Positions 35,049 through 44,378 of a stretch of 64,000 nt of DNA are shown in pieces. Source of the stretch: Pseudotabrizicola sediminis (GTDB lineage Bacteria > Pseudomonadota > Alphaproteobacteria > Rhodobacterales > Rhodobacteraceae); contig NZ_RPEM01000001.1 of NCBI RefSeq assembly GCF_004745575.1, positions 248,001 to 312,000 on the forward strand. The letters run 5' to 3'. Made by a program: the position numbers and the translations under genes. How positions within the stretch are numbered: the first letter of the stretch is position 1; the number at the start of each line of letters is the position of its first letter. Under the pieces are notes generated by a model. That model had not been told where the DNA came from. It saw only the letters and a program-made list of their open reading frames with translations, and did not search any database.

Positions 35049-36245
35049 TCACGTCGCGCGCCGCTGCGCCAGCAGGTGCGCGGCTTCACCGGCCCTCACC
35101 CGCGCAAGATGGTCTGCGCCTTGAATGTCCTCAAGGGTCATCACGTCAGATTCAAGGCACATCTCCGGCATAACCCTGGCAAGCGTGTCTTCGACCACGC
35201 CCGCCATGTCCATGAACCCGATGCCGCCGTCCAAAAACCGGTCCAGCGCGATTTCCTTGGCAGCATTGAACACCGCGCCCGCAAGGCCGCGCGCCGCCAT
35301 CACCTCGCGGCACAGCCGCAGCGCCGGGTAGCGCGCAAGGTCGGGCGCGCGGAAGCTGAGCGTGGCAATCTGTGCAAGGTCAAGCCGCGCTATGGGCAAG
35401 GGCGCGCGTTCGGGCCAGTTCAGCGCATAGCCGATGGCATGGCGCATGTCGGGTGCCCCCAGATGCGCCATCATCGCGCCGTCCTGATAACCGACCAGCG
35501 AGTGAATCAGCGATTCCGGGTGGATGATCACTTCGATCTGGTCAGGCGATACGCCAAAAAACTCTCGCGTTTCAATGACTTCCAGCGCCTTGTTGAACAT
35601 GGACGCCGAATCGATGGTGATGCGTTGCCCCATCGCCCAGTTCGGATGCGCCAGCGCCTCTTTGACAGTCGCCTGCGCCAGTGCCTCCAGCGGCCAGTCG
35701 CGCAAAGCCCCCCCGCTCGCGGTCAGGATAATGCGTTCAACGCAGGCGATATCCTCACCCACCAAAGCCTGAAAGATCGCAGAATGCTCGGAATCGACGG
35801 GCAGAATCCGCGCGCCATGCGCCGCCGCCGTCGCCATCAAGAGCGGTCCCGCGGTCACCAGACTTTCCTTGTTGGCCAGCGCCAGCGTGCCCCCGTGACG
35901 CAGGGCGCGCAGACCCGGAACAAGGCCCGCGGCCCCCACAATCGCGCTCATCACCCAATCGGCGGGGCGGTCGGCGGCTTCGGCAATGGCGCCGTCCCCT
36001 GCCGCCGCCGCGACGCCCGATCCGGCCAGCGCCGCGCGCAGGTCGGGCAGACAGCTCTCATCCGCGCAGACCGCCACCTCGGCACGCAAGCTGCGCGCCA
36101 TCTCGGCCAGCCGCGCCACATTGCGCGCCCCGGTCACTGCCACGGTGCGGAACGCTTCCGCCCCGCCTGCGCGTGTGATCAGGTCAAAGGTGCTTTCCCC
36201 CACCGACCCGGTGGCGCCAAAGATCGAAATGCTGCGCACCCTCAC
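35049..36245 (-). CDS. dxr: 1-deoxy-D-xylulose-5-phosphate reductoisomerase
   Basis: Dxr (about 398 residues) makes 2-C-methyl-D-erythritol 4-phosphate, the committed step of the non-mevalonate isoprenoid pathway. The NADPH-binding FGATGSVGESTFDLI is at the N-terminus. The metal-binding region DSEHSAIFQAL and SGGALRDWP follow. The start is GTG at 36245, overlapping the cdsA stop (GTGA); a second GTG at 36239 is also possible. The much longer open frame to 36644 is shadow sequence from cdsA. It supplies precursor for UppS, encoded two genes upstream. Confidence 0.94.
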   Translation of the reverse strand: MRVRSISIFGATGSVGESTFDLITRAGGAEAFRTVAVTGARNVARLAEMARSLRAEVAVCADESCLPDLRAALAGSGVAAAAGDGAIAEAADRPADWVMSAIVGAAGLVPGLRALRHGGTLALANKESLVTAGPLLMATAAAHGARILPVDSEHSAIFQALVGEDIACVERIILTASGGALRDWPLEALAQATVKEALAHPNWAMGQRITIDSASMFNKALEVIETREFFGVSPDQIEVIIHPESLIHSLVGYQDGAMMAHLGAPDMRHAIGYALNWPERAPLPIARLDLAQIATLSFRAPDLARYPALRLCREVMAARGLAGAVFNAAKEIALDRFLDGGIGFMDMAGVVEDTLARVMPEMCLESDVMTLEDIQGADHLARVRAGEAAHLLAQRRAT

Positions 36246-37042
36246 CCCCCCAAAGGCCCGGGCATCGGCAGCGAGGTGAACAGCCCCAGCAGCATCACCA
36301 GCCCAACCGCCCCGATCAGTGCATCGAACCGGTCCAGAAACCCGCCATGCCCGGGAATCAGCGTCGAGGAATCCTTCACCCCCGACCGCCGCTTGATCCA
36401 GCTTTCGACAATATCGCCCAACTGTCCGGCAAAGGCGACAAAGGGCGCCAGCGCCACCGCCATCCACGGCGCATGTCCGGTCGCCACAAAGATCAGCGAG
36501 ACACCGATCGCGCCGACCCAGCCCGCCACTGTGCCAGACCATGTTTTCTTGGGGCTGATCGCGGGCCAGAACTTCGGCCCGCCCACGATGCGCCCGACGA
36601 AATAACCCATCACATCCGACACGATCACAATCGCCACCAGCCACAGGATCGCCGGCATCCCCGGAGTGCGCAGCTCGATCAACCCATAACCCGCCACCAT
36701 GATCGCAATGCCGTAAACAGTTGCAATCTGCCGGTCACGTCGCGGCGACAGGGCCAGCGCGAGCCCCGGCAAAATCAACAGGGTCGTGGCCAGATCATCG
36801 CGGAACAGCTCGGCCCCGGCCAGACAGGCGGCGGCAAACAGCCCCATGGCCAGTGGTGTCCGCCGGCGCCCCGGCGCGGTCATGTTGGCAAGTTCCCAAA
36901 ACATCACCCCGGTCAGCGCGATAACCAGAAGCGAAAACGGCGTCCCGCCCAGCCACAGCTCTCCGGCACCGACCGCCAGCATGAAGGCGGCGGAAATCGC
37001 CCGCTTCTTCAGATCCCCCCAGCGGGCAATAGCCTCCGTCAT
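36242..37042 (-). CDS. cdsA: Phosphatidate cytidylyltransferase
   Basis: CdsA (266 residues from the chosen start) makes CDP-diacylglycerol from CTP and phosphatidate for phospholipid synthesis in the inner membrane. It has about eight membrane segments. The C-terminal signature is complete: SWIKRRSGVKDSS then PGHGGFLDRFDA. The start is the ATG at 37042, which overlaps the uppS stop (ATGA). Earlier in-frame starts would lie inside uppS. Confidence 0.95.
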   Translation of the reverse strand: MTEAIARWGDLKKRAISAAFMLAVGAGELWLGGTPFSLLVIALTGVMFWELANMTAPGRRRTPLAMGLFAAACLAGAELFRDDLATTLLILPGLALALSPRRDRQIATVYGIAIMVAGYGLIELRTPGMPAILWLVAIVIVSDVMGYFVGRIVGGPKFWPAISPKKTWSGTVAGWVGAIGVSLIFVATGHAPWMAVALAPFVAFAGQLGDIVESWIKRRSGVKDSSTLIPGHGGFLDRFDALIGAVGLVMLLGLFTSLPMPGPLGG

Positions 37043-37779
37043 CCGCTGGCCACCCCGCCATAGCGCCGCTCGCGGTTGCCAAAGCGCGACATGATCTGTG
37101 CCAGTTCTGCCGGAGAGAAATCGGGCCACAGCGTCGGGGTGAATTCATACTCGGCATAGGCCGCCTGCCAAAGCAGGTAATTCGACGTTCGGGTTTCGCC
37201 ACTGGTGCGGATCACCAGGTCCGGGTCCGGCAGATCAGCCGTATCCAGCCGCGACCCGATCAGCGCATCGGTCACCGCCTCGGGTGCCAACCGCCCTGCC
37301 GCCACATCGGCGGCCAGACCGCGCATGGCGCGGGTCAGCTCATCGCGCCCGCCATAATTGATCGCAACCGTCAGGTTCAGCCGGGTGAACCCTGCCGTCC
37401 GCGCCTCGATCCCCGCCATCAGCGCGCGCAGCCTGGGGTTCAGCGGGCTGCGGTCGCCGATAAAGCGCATCCGCACGCCCTCGGCGGCCAGCCGGTCGGC
37501 CTCGCGCTCGATGTAGCGCGCGAAAATAGACATCAGCCCGACCACCTCTTCGGTCGACCGCTTCCAGTTCTCGGTGGAAAACGCATAGATCGTCAGCCAG
37601 CGGATGCCCAGATCGGGGGCGCAGCGGACAATCTCCTTGACCCGCTCGGCCCCCTTGCGGTGCCCGACCAGACGGGGCCAGCCGCGGTTTGTGGCCCAGC
37701 GACCATTACCATCCATGATGATCGCGACATGTTCTGCCGGCCGGGGCAGCTTGTGATCTGCCGATGTGGTGGAAGCCAA
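37039..37779 (-). CDS. uppS: Undecaprenyl diphosphate synthase (cis-prenyltransferase)
   Basis: UppS (about 246 residues) extends farnesyl diphosphate to the C55 carrier lipid used for peptidoglycan and LPS assembly. Motifs are IIMDGNGRWA (catalytic Asp), YAFSTENWKRS and the C-terminal RTSGETRTSNYLLWQ. The start is uncertain. A TTG at 37779 with an upstream G-rich site gives the usual family length. A GTG at 37872 would add 31 atypical residues. Its stop overlaps the cdsA start. Confidence 0.92.
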   Translation of the reverse strand: MASTTSADHKLPRPAEHVAIIMDGNGRWATNRGWPRLVGHRKGAERVKEIVRCAPDLGIRWLTIYAFSTENWKRSTEEVVGLMSIFARYIEREADRLAAEGVRMRFIGDRSPLNPRLRALMAGIEARTAGFTRLNLTVAINYGGRDELTRAMRGLAADVAAGRLAPEAVTDALIGSRLDTADLPDPDLVIRTSGETRTSNYLLWQAAYAEYEFTPTLWPDFSPAELAQIMSRFGNRERRYGGVASG

Positions 37780-37880
37780 GCCCCTGTCCCTTTTCCCGAA
37801 ACCTGCCCGGATACTTTCCCGGATACCAAAACCAACAACGGGCGCGGCCCCTCCTCTGGCCCCGCCCGTCACACCCTGTG

Positions 37881-38444
37881 TCAGACCTGCATGATCTCGG
37901 CCTGCTTGCCTTCCAGCGTCTGATCGACAAGTTTGATATACTTGTCGGTCATGTCCTGCACTTCCGCTTCCCAGAACTTCACGTCATCTTCCGACAACCC
38001 GTCGCCCTTGGCCTTCTTGATCTGGTCCATCCCGTCGCGCCGCAGGTTGCGCACCGCGACCCGGGCGTGTTCGGCGTAGCCTGCCGCCACCTTGGTCAGT
38101 TCCTTGCGGCGCTGCTCGTTCAGCTCTGGGATCGGCAGCATGATGATGGTGCCATTGGTTTGCGGGTTGATGCCAAGCCCCGACTCGCGAATGGCCTTTT
38201 CGACCTTGTTGACCATCGCCTTGTCCCACACATTGACCGTCACCATCCGGGGTTCGGGCACGTTGACGGTGCCCAGCTGGTTGATCGGGGTCATCTGGCC
38301 GTAGGCATCCACCTGAATCGGTTCCAGCATCGAGCCTGAGGCGCGCCCGGTGCGCAGGCTTGCAAATTCGGTGCGCAGGGCGTTGATCGCGCCATCCATG
38401 CGGCGGGTCAGATCTTCGGTGTCCAGTTCAAAATCGTCAGCCAT
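37881..38444 (-). CDS. frr: Ribosome recycling factor
   Basis: RRF (187 residues, usual length) splits the post-termination ribosome together with EF-G. The N-terminal helix and [33 protein letters not shown] and [14 protein letters not shown] motifs are all present. It follows pyrH with a 117-base gap and precedes uppS on the same strand, as in most proteobacteria. Confidence 0.97.
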   Translation of the reverse strand: MADDFELDTEDLTRRMDGAINALRTEFASLRTGRASGSMLEPIQVDAYGQMTPINQLGTVNVPEPRMVTVNVWDKAMVNKVEKAIRESGLGINPQTNGTIIMLPIPELNEQRRKELTKVAAGYAEHARVAVRNLRRDGMDQIKKAKGDGLSEDDVKFWEAEVQDMTDKYIKLVDQTLEGKQAEIMQV

Positions 38445-38561
38445 CGGTTCATTCCTTCGTCAGCGTCCGGGCATTTGTGGGTCTGCCGGGCGTTTTTTAC
38501 GTTCTATAAGCCAAGCCGGGGCATGGGTATAGCCCCGCCGGAACCCGCAGGTGCGCCCGTG

Positions 38562-39296
38562 TCAGTCATGCACGATTGTATAGGTGCCCTGCCCCGCCAT
38601 GATCCCCTTGAACCCGCCGGGTTCGGACAGTGCAAACACCACCAGCGGCATGCGGTTGTCACGGCACAGCGCAATGGCCGAAGCGTCCATCACCTTGAGG
38701 TTGCGCTGCAGCACATCATCATAGGTGATATCGGCATAGCGCTTGGCATCGGGGTTCAGCTTGGGGTCGCTGTCATAGATGCCATCGACGTTCTTGCCCA
38801 TGAAGATCGCCTCACAGGCCATTTCCGAAGCGCGCAGCGCGGCGGCGGTGTCGGTGGTGAAATAGGGGTTGCCGGTGCCGGCAGCAAAGATGCACACCCG
38901 CTTTTTCTCAAGGTGCCGCACCGCGCGGCGCCGGATATAGGGCTCGCACACCTGATCCATCGGGATCGCGCTGATCACCCGCGTATAAACACCCAGCGAT
39001 TCGAGCGCCGCCTGCATGGCCAGCGCGTTCATCACCGTGGCCAGCATCCCCATGTAATCGGCCGTCGTGCGCTCCATCCCTTGCGCGCTGCCTTGCAGGC
39101 CGCGAAAGATATTGCCGCCGCCGATCACCATGCAGATCTCGACGCCCAGATCATGCACCGCCTTGATCTCGCGCGCGACACGTTCCACCGTGGGCGGGTG
39201 CAGACCATAGGCCTGATCGCCCATCAACGCCTCACCCGAGATTTTCAGCATCACACGGTCGTATTTCACGCCACCATCAAGGGTCGCTATGGTCAT
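38562..39296 (-). CDS. pyrH: UMP kinase
   Basis: PyrH (244 residues from the chosen start) phosphorylates UMP to UDP and belongs to the amino-acid kinase fold. Motifs include [35 protein letters not shown] and [13 protein letters not shown] use the ATG at 39296 after a GGGGAA ribosome-binding site; the frame to 39398 adds 34 unlike residues. It heads the pyrH-frr-uppS-cdsA-dxr-rseP group and is divergent from miaA. Confidence 0.96.
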   Translation of the reverse strand: MTIATLDGGVKYDRVMLKISGEALMGDQAYGLHPPTVERVAREIKAVHDLGVEICMVIGGGNIFRGLQGSAQGMERTTADYMGMLATVMNALAMQAALESLGVYTRVISAIPMDQVCEPYIRRRAVRHLEKKRVCIFAAGTGNPYFTTDTAAALRASEMACEAIFMGKNVDGIYDSDPKLNPDAKRYADITYDDVLQRNLKVMDASAIALCRDNRMPLVVFALSEPGGFKGIMAGQGTYTIVHD

Positions 39297-39387
39297 GGGT
39301 GTTCCCCGCATCTTCGTTTTGCAATTGGACTGCCGCGCAAACTGTCGCAAAACGGGGCCGGGTTCAACCTGTGACTGCCGTTGCGGC

Positions 39388-39435
39388 GGGGGTTTCACAC
39401 CTCCAGACCCCCGTGGGATATTTAAGGACTGAAAA
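39388..39435. repeat. GC-rich intergenic repeat element, copy B (inverted)
   Basis: Read on the minus strand: TTTTCAGTCC, then TTAAATATCCC, then a G-run and a hairpin with arms GGGGGT/ACCCCC (39388-39393 and 39407-39412). It is the same layout as the copy at 45534-45578, in opposite orientation. Its end overlaps the first base of the miaA start codon, so it supplies the miaA leader. Confidence 0.55.
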
Positions 39436-40298
39436 TGAGGCTGGCAGGAATATCGCGTGAAGCCCCGGTGCTGATCGCCGGACCGACCGCCAGCGGCAAG
39501 TCAGGGCTGGCGATGGAACTGGCGGCGCGCGATGGCCGTAGAATCGTGAATGCCGACGCCTTGCAGGTTTACGGCTGCTGGCGGCTGTTGACCGCGCGGC
39601 CATCGGTGGCGGACGAAGCAGCGTTGCCGCATGCGCTTTATGGTCATGTGGCGCGGGATCAGCCCTATTCCGTCGGCCATTGGCTGCGCGAGGTGCAGGG
39701 CTGGCTGGACCGCCCGGTGGTGATCGTGGGCGGAACCGGATTGTATTTTCTGGCCTTGACCGAAGGTCTGGCAGAGGTGCCGGCGATTCCGCCACAGGTG
39801 CGCGCCGAGGGTGATGCGCTGCGCACCACCGACCTGCCCGCGATGGTGGCAGCGCTTGACCGCGAAACCGCCGCGCGCATCGACCTGGCCAATCCCGCCC
39901 GCGTGCAGCGCGCTTGGGAGGTGTGGCGCACCACCGGCCGGGGGCTGGCCGCGTGGCAGGCCGACACGCCCGCCCCGCTGATCGCGCGCGATCAGGCCGA
40001 GGCTTTGGTGCTGCGCCCGCAGGTGGACTGGCTCAACAGCCGGATCGACCGGCGATTCGATCAGATGATGGCGCAGGGCGCCTTGGATGAGGTACGGGCC
40101 GAATTGCCGCATTGGCAGCCGCAGCGCCCTTCGGCCCGGGCCATCGGCGCGCCCGAACTGATCGCACATCTGCAGGGGCAGATGCCGCTGCACACGGCGG
40201 TAGACGCAGCCAAACTGGCCAGCCGCCAATATGCCAAACGCCAGCGCACCTGGCTGCGCAACCGGATGCGCGACTGGCGGGCGGTTGTGCCGGACTGA
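39435..40298 (+). CDS. miaA: tRNA dimethylallyltransferase
   Basis: MiaA (287 residues) adds a dimethylallyl group to A37 of tRNAs reading UNN codons. The P-loop [15 protein letters not shown] is near the N-terminus, followed by the catalytic and tRNA-binding [25 protein letters not shown] and the C-terminal [15 protein letters not shown] are typical. It is slightly shorter than E. coli MiaA (316), as is common here. No clear Shine-Dalgarno is present; the leader is the repeat element at 39388-39435. Confidence 0.95.
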   Translation: MRLAGISREAPVLIAGPTASGKSGLAMELAARDGRRIVNADALQVYGCWRLLTARPSVADEAALPHALYGHVARDQPYSVGHWLREVQGWLDRPVVIVGGTGLYFLALTEGLAEVPAIPPQVRAEGDALRTTDLPAMVAALDRETAARIDLANPARVQRAWEVWRTTGRGLAAWQADTPAPLIARDQAEALVLRPQVDWLNSRIDRRFDQMMAQGALDEVRAELPHWQPQRPSARAIGAPELIAHLQGQMPLHTAVDAAKLASRQYAKRQRTWLRNRMRDWRAVVPD

Positions 40299-40313
40299 GG
40301 CACCCGCCATCAT

Positions 40314-40329
40314 CGGCAGAATACTGCCG
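40314..40329 (+). terminator. Weak hairpin after miaA
   Basis: CGGCAG-AATA-CTGCCG, a perfect 6-bp stem 15 bases past the miaA stop, without a T-run. Confidence 0.35.
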
Positions 40330-40340
40330 GGGGCGGCAAG

Positions 40341-40373
40341 TTATCCACAGTGGCGGCTTTGATCTGTGGACAA
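40341..40373. promoter_or_regulatory. Inverted pair of DnaA-box-like sites
   Basis: TTATCCACA at 40341-40349 is a perfect match to the classical DnaA box. An inverted near-match, TGTGGACAA (TTGTCCACA on the other strand), follows 15 bases later at 40365-40373. They lie between miaA and the AraC-family gene. No AT-rich unwinding element or typical origin genes are near, so a regulatory or titration site is more likely than oriC. Confidence 0.45.
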
Positions 40374-40447
40374 GGTCATAATTCTGCTTGGGTTGGCCGC
40401 CATGCCCTGTTTATCTGTCCCCAGTCAAAAAAAATGAGCAGGACGCC

Positions 40448-41281
40448 ATGAACGATCACCCTGCCCGGCATGCCCTTGTTGTCCCGAACGCTTCGACGGC
40501 CCTGTCGCAGTTGCGTGTCACCGCCATTCCCCGCCTCGCCTCTGGCGGGCGCTGGCGGGTAGAGGCGATGCGCGCCATTTCCGAGCCGATGTTGTTGTGG
40601 TTCACCAAAGGTCAGGGCCGCATCACCATTGCCGGTGTCACCCGGGGCTATACCGCACACAATGCGGTGTTCATTCCGCCCGGCGTGATGCACGGGTTTG
40701 AGGTAGGGCCGCAGGTCTTTGGCACGGCTGTGTTTTTTGGCCGGGACAGTGGCGTCATCCTGCCCGAAACAGCACAGCACCTGCGCATCCGCGAAGTGCA
40801 TGCCCAGCAGGAAATCAACGTCATCCTTGATTCGCTGCAACGCGAGATTGACAGCGACATTCCAGCCCATGACCGGGCCACCCTGCATTATCTGGGCTTG
40901 CTGGGCGTCTGGCTGGAACGGCAGGCGGTCAAGGCCGCGCCCGACACCCCCAAACCCGATGCCGCGCGCCGTCTGGTGGCACGCTACACCACGCTTCTGG
41001 AACGCGATTTCCGCACCGGGGCCGGGGTGGGCGAGTTTGCCGCCGCCCTTGGCGTCACCCCCACCCACCTGACCCGCTGCTGCCGCATCGCCTGCGGGCG
41101 GTCCGCGATCGAGGTGTTGCAGGACCGCCGTATCTTTGAGGCGCGCCGGATGCTGGCCGAAACCCGCATGCCGGTCGCCCGCATCGGCGAGGCGCTTGGC
41201 TTTACCTCGCCCGCTTATTTTACGCGCTCTTTCCAGCACCTGACCGGGCGTTCCCCCACCGCCTTCCGACGCGAAGTTTAG
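40448..41281 (+). CDS. AraC-family transcriptional regulator
   Basis: A 277-residue regulator. An N-terminal cupin-like sensor domain (about 15-110, with FIPPGVMHGFEVG) is joined to a C-terminal AraC DNA-binding domain with two helix-turn-helix units (about 175-275, ending IGEALGFTSPAYFTRSFQHLTGRSPTAFRR). I use the ATG at 40448; the earlier in-frame start lacks a ribosome-binding site. It sits directly upstream of, and co-oriented with, a peptide-type ABC importer, so control of that operon in response to its substrate is likely but unproven. Confidence 0.93.
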   Translation: MNDHPARHALVVPNASTALSQLRVTAIPRLASGGRWRVEAMRAISEPMLLWFTKGQGRITIAGVTRGYTAHNAVFIPPGVMHGFEVGPQVFGTAVFFGRDSGVILPETAQHLRIREVHAQQEINVILDSLQREIDSDIPAHDRATLHYLGLLGVWLERQAVKAAPDTPKPDAARRLVARYTTLLERDFRTGAGVGEFAAALGVTPTHLTRCCRIACGRSAIEVLQDRRIFEARRMLAETRMPVARIGEALGFTSPAYFTRSFQHLTGRSPTAFRREV

Positions 41282-41419
41282 CGTTCAAAGGTTTGAAACC
41301 CGGCCCCAATCCGGAAGCCGGTTCAGATTATTTTCCCGCCAGCGGTCGACAAGATGTCGGTTTTGCGGCACAAAGGGGCGAGTTCGGGCGTTGACGCCTG
41401 ACGTAAAGTATTGCGCAAT

Positions 41420-41501
41420 GGGGCCAATGCCCCGGCGCAACCCTGCCTGCGCCGGGCAAGAACAGACTGGTCATTGCCCCACCGGGGCACAGTCCGGCGC
41501 A
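41420..41501 (+). promoter_or_regulatory. Structured leader with alternative stems, upstream of the ABC importer
   Basis: Four stems can form here. GGGGC (41420-41424) pairs with GCCCC (41429-41433). CCCGGCGCA (41431-41439) pairs with TGCGCCGGG (41448-41456). GCCCC (41476-41480) pairs with GGGGC (41484-41488). TGCGCCGG (41448-41455) can instead pair with a second CCGGCGCA at 41494-41501. The first two stems share bases and the last competes with the second, so the leader could switch conformation. I match it to no known riboswitch. Confidence 0.4.
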
Positions 41502-41545
41502 ACCGTCAAAACAATAACAAGATGGCTCTGCCATCAGGGAGACAT

Positions 41546-43180
41546 ATGATGACGATCAAGACCGAGATGCTGCATCCGGCCGCGACCATGCTTGCCAGCG
41601 AAGTGCGCGCCGGCACCCTCAGCCGCCGCGAATTCATGACCCGCACCACCGCTCTGGGCGTCACCGCGACCGCCGCCTATGCCCTGCTGGGGCTTGATGC
41701 CCCGGCACGGGCGCAGGCCGCTGCAACCGGCGGCACCCTGCGCGTCGGAATGGAGGTAAAGGCCCAGAAAGACCCGCGCACCGCCGACTGGCCGCATATC
41801 TCCAACGTCTATCGTGGCTGGCTGGAATATCTGGTGCAGTACAACCCCGATGGCACCTTCGAGGGCCGCCTGCTTGAATCGTGGGAGGCGAACGAAGACG
41901 CCACCCAATACACGCTGCGCGTCCGCCCCGGTGTCACCTGGAACAACGGCGATGTGTTTACCGCCGATGATGTGGTGCGCATGTTCACCCGCTGGACCGA
42001 TGCCTCGGTCGAAGGCAATGCCATGGCCTCGCGCTTCCTCGGTCTGGTCGATGACAACACCAAGGCCCTGCGCGATGGCGCCGTGGTCAAGATCGACGAC
42101 ATGACGGTACAACTGGTGATGTCGATGTCGGATGTGGCGGTTATCGCCAACCTGTCCGACTATCCGGCGGCGGTGGTGCATTCGTCCTACGTCGATGGGT
42201 CTGACCCCTCGGCCAACCCGATCGGCACCGGACCTTACCTGCCGACCGAAGTGGCCGTGGGCCAGCGCGCCATCCTGACCCGCAATGAAGGCCACAACTG
42301 GTGGGGCGGCACCGCGCCGCTGGACGCGATCCACTACATCGACTTCGGCACCGACCCCGCCGCCATGGTGGCGCTTGCCGGTTCGGACGAGATCGACTGC
42401 AACTACGAATCCACCGGCGAATTCATCGACGTGCTGGACAGCATTGGCTGGAAAAAGCTGGAAGCCGTCACCGCATCGACCATCGTGATGCGGATGAACT
42501 CGGCCAATGGCGATCTTTACAAGGACAAGGCCGTGCGTCAGGCCATCCAGAAAGCCGTCGATCCGGCGGTTATTCTGGAACTGGGCTACAACGGGCTTGG
42601 CACCACGGCAGAAAACCACCACGCCTGCCCGGTTCACCCGGAATATGCAGAAATCCCGGCACAGACCATCGACCCTGCCGGCCTGCGCCCGGCGCTGGAA
42701 GCCGCCGGCATGGCCGACACCGAATTCGAGCTGATCTCGCTTGATGATGGCTGGGAAGCGGCCTCGACCGATGCCGTGGCAGCCCAACTGCGGGATGCGG
42801 GTGCCAATATCAAGCGCACGGTGATGCCGGGGTCGACCTTCTGGAACGACTGGCAGAAATACCCGTTCTCGTCGACCACCTGGAACCACCGCCCGCTGGC
42901 GGTGCAGAACATGGCGCTGGCCTATACCTCCACCGGCTCGTGGAACGAGACCGGCATGGCCAACCCCGAGTTTGACGCCGCCATGGCGCAGGCCCTATCG
43001 CTGGCCGATGCCGATGCCCGGCGCGAAGTGTCGGCAACGCTGCAAACCATCCTGCAGGACGAAGGCTATATCATCCAGCCGTTCTGGCGCTCGCTCTACC
43101 GCCACGCGCGCGACGGGGTGAATATCGACATGCATCCGTCGTTCGAGCATCACCATTACAAGTGGTCGCTGGACGCCTGA
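41546..43180 (+). CDS. ABC transporter substrate-binding protein, family 5, Tat-exported
   Basis: A 544-residue periplasmic solute receptor of the peptide/nickel/opine class (SBP_bac_5). The N-terminus has a twin-arginine signal (SRREFMTRT) followed by a hydrophobic stretch ending ARAQA. The class signature region [21 protein letters not shown] lies near residue 125. The C-terminus ends in [12 protein letters not shown]. Two adjacent ATGs at 41546 and 41549 follow an AGGGAGA ribosome-binding site. The ligand is not predictable. It is the first gene of the importer operon and is followed by a strong hairpin. Confidence 0.94.
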   Translation: MMTIKTEMLHPAATMLASEVRAGTLSRREFMTRTTALGVTATAAYALLGLDAPARAQAAATGGTLRVGMEVKAQKDPRTADWPHISNVYRGWLEYLVQYNPDGTFEGRLLESWEANEDATQYTLRVRPGVTWNNGDVFTADDVVRMFTRWTDASVEGNAMASRFLGLVDDNTKALRDGAVVKIDDMTVQLVMSMSDVAVIANLSDYPAAVVHSSYVDGSDPSANPIGTGPYLPTEVAVGQRAILTRNEGHNWWGGTAPLDAIHYIDFGTDPAAMVALAGSDEIDCNYESTGEFIDVLDSIGWKKLEAVTASTIVMRMNSANGDLYKDKAVRQAIQKAVDPAVILELGYNGLGTTAENHHACPVHPEYAEIPAQTIDPAGLRPALEAAGMADTEFELISLDDGWEAASTDAVAAQLRDAGANIKRTVMPGSTFWNDWQKYPFSSTTWNHRPLAVQNMALAYTSTGSWNETGMANPEFDAAMAQALSLADADARREVSATLQTILQDEGYIIQPFWRSLYRHARDGVNIDMHPSFEHHHYKWSLDA

Positions 43181-43188
43181 TCCTGCCC

Positions 43189-43222
43189 CTGGGGATCGCG
43201 GCTTGCCTGCCGCGATCCCCAG
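43189..43222 (+). terminator. Strong intercistronic hairpin after the binding-protein gene
   Basis: CTGGGGATCGCGG (43189-43201) pairs perfectly over 13 bp with CCGCGATCCCCAG (43210-43222), with an 8-base loop. It lies between the binding-protein gene and the first permease gene. No T-run follows. In similar operons such hairpins protect the binding-protein mRNA and lower permease expression. Confidence 0.7.
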
Positions 43223-43281
43223 CCCGCTAAGCCAGTCCTCCCGTCACCCTTTGCTGTCCCCTGCAAGGGAAGGATAAAGCC

Positions 43282-44367
43282 ATGCTGCCGTTTCTGTTGC
43301 GCCGGGTCGGCGTGATGATCCTGACTGCGCTGACGCTCAGTTTCGTCGTGTTTTCCCTGACCAACCTTGCCCCCAATCTGGAAAAGCTGGCCCGCACCGA
43401 AGGTTCGGTCCGCATGTCGGATGAGGCGGTGGACTCGTGGATCATCAACAACGGCCATGGCGGGCTGATGATCACCCGCTACGGCCAATGGCTCGGCGTC
43501 GTGCCCGGCTGGACCCGAACCGATGACAAGGGGGTGACGCGCGGCCGCTGCATTCAGGGCGCGGTCACCGCCGAGGACGCCCCCCGCTTTTGCGGCATCC
43601 TGCAGGGCGACTGGGGCACCTCGACCGTGTTCCGCGAGCCGGTGGCCAAGACCGTCACCGACAAGCTGGCCTCCACCGGCTGGCTGATGCTCTGGGTGAT
43701 GCTGGTGATGGTGCCGGTCTCGCTGATCATCGGCGTGATGTCGGGCATGCGCGAAGGCAGCCGCACCGACCGGGTGCTGTCCACCTTTGCCATCGCCACC
43801 ACCGCCACGCCGGAATATGTCTCGGGCGTGATCCTTGTGGTGATCTTTGCTTCGGCCACCACCGGGATTTCGCCCATCCTTGCCGAATGGGGCTGGATCA
43901 GCGGGCGCACGCTGTTTCTGGGCACCGCCACATCCGCCATCGACCAGATCACCTTCTGGAACTTTGCCCTGCCGGTGATGACCATCGCGCTCTACGGCAT
44001 CGGCTATATCGCCCGGATGACGCGGGCCTCGATGACCGAGGTGATGACGCAGCAATACATCCGCACCGCGCGGCTGAAAGGCGTGGCCTTCCATCAGGTG
44101 ATCGTGAAACACGCCCTGCGCAACGCACTGATCGCGCCTTTCACGGTGATCATGCTGCAGTTCCCCTGGCTGCTGAACGGCGTGGTGATTGTGGAGACGC
44201 TGTTCAACTACAAGGGCTTCGGTTGGACATTGGTGCAGGCCGCCGGCAACAACGACATCCAGCTGCTGCTGGCCTGTTCGGTGGTGGCGGTCTTTGTCGT
44301 GCTGGTCACGCAGCTGATTTCTGACGTCGGCTATGTCTTCCTGAACCCCCGCATCCGGCTGAGCTGA
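43282..44367 (+). CDS. ABC transporter permease (DppB/OppB type)
   Basis: A 361-residue inner-membrane permease with an N-terminal helix followed by an unusually long periplasmic segment (about 30-125), then five further helices. The ABC-coupling loop, with the EAA-like motif MTRASMTEVMTQQYIRTARLKG, is at about residue 240. The N-terminal MLPFLLRRVGVMI is typical of DppB/OppB. It is translated with the second permease gene, 11 bases downstream. Confidence 0.92.
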   Translation: MLPFLLRRVGVMILTALTLSFVVFSLTNLAPNLEKLARTEGSVRMSDEAVDSWIINNGHGGLMITRYGQWLGVVPGWTRTDDKGVTRGRCIQGAVTAEDAPRFCGILQGDWGTSTVFREPVAKTVTDKLASTGWLMLWVMLVMVPVSLIIGVMSGMREGSRTDRVLSTFAIATTATPEYVSGVILVVIFASATTGISPILAEWGWISGRTLFLGTATSAIDQITFWNFALPVMTIALYGIGYIARMTRASMTEVMTQQYIRTARLKGVAFHQVIVKHALRNALIAPFTVIMLQFPWLLNGVVIVETLFNYKGFGWTLVQAAGNNDIQLLLACSVVAVFVVLVTQLISDVGYVFLNPRIRLS

Positions 44368-44378
44368 GGAATACGCGT

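Noticed and set aside
35049-36644. 531-residue N-terminally extended Dxr, perhaps a fusion
   Set aside because: The extra 133 codons overlap cdsA in another frame and match no domain; a GTG start overlapping the cdsA stop explains normal length.
40341-40373. Chromosomal replication origin
   Set aside because: Only two DnaA-box-like sites, no AT-rich unwinding region, and no origin-linked genes nearby.
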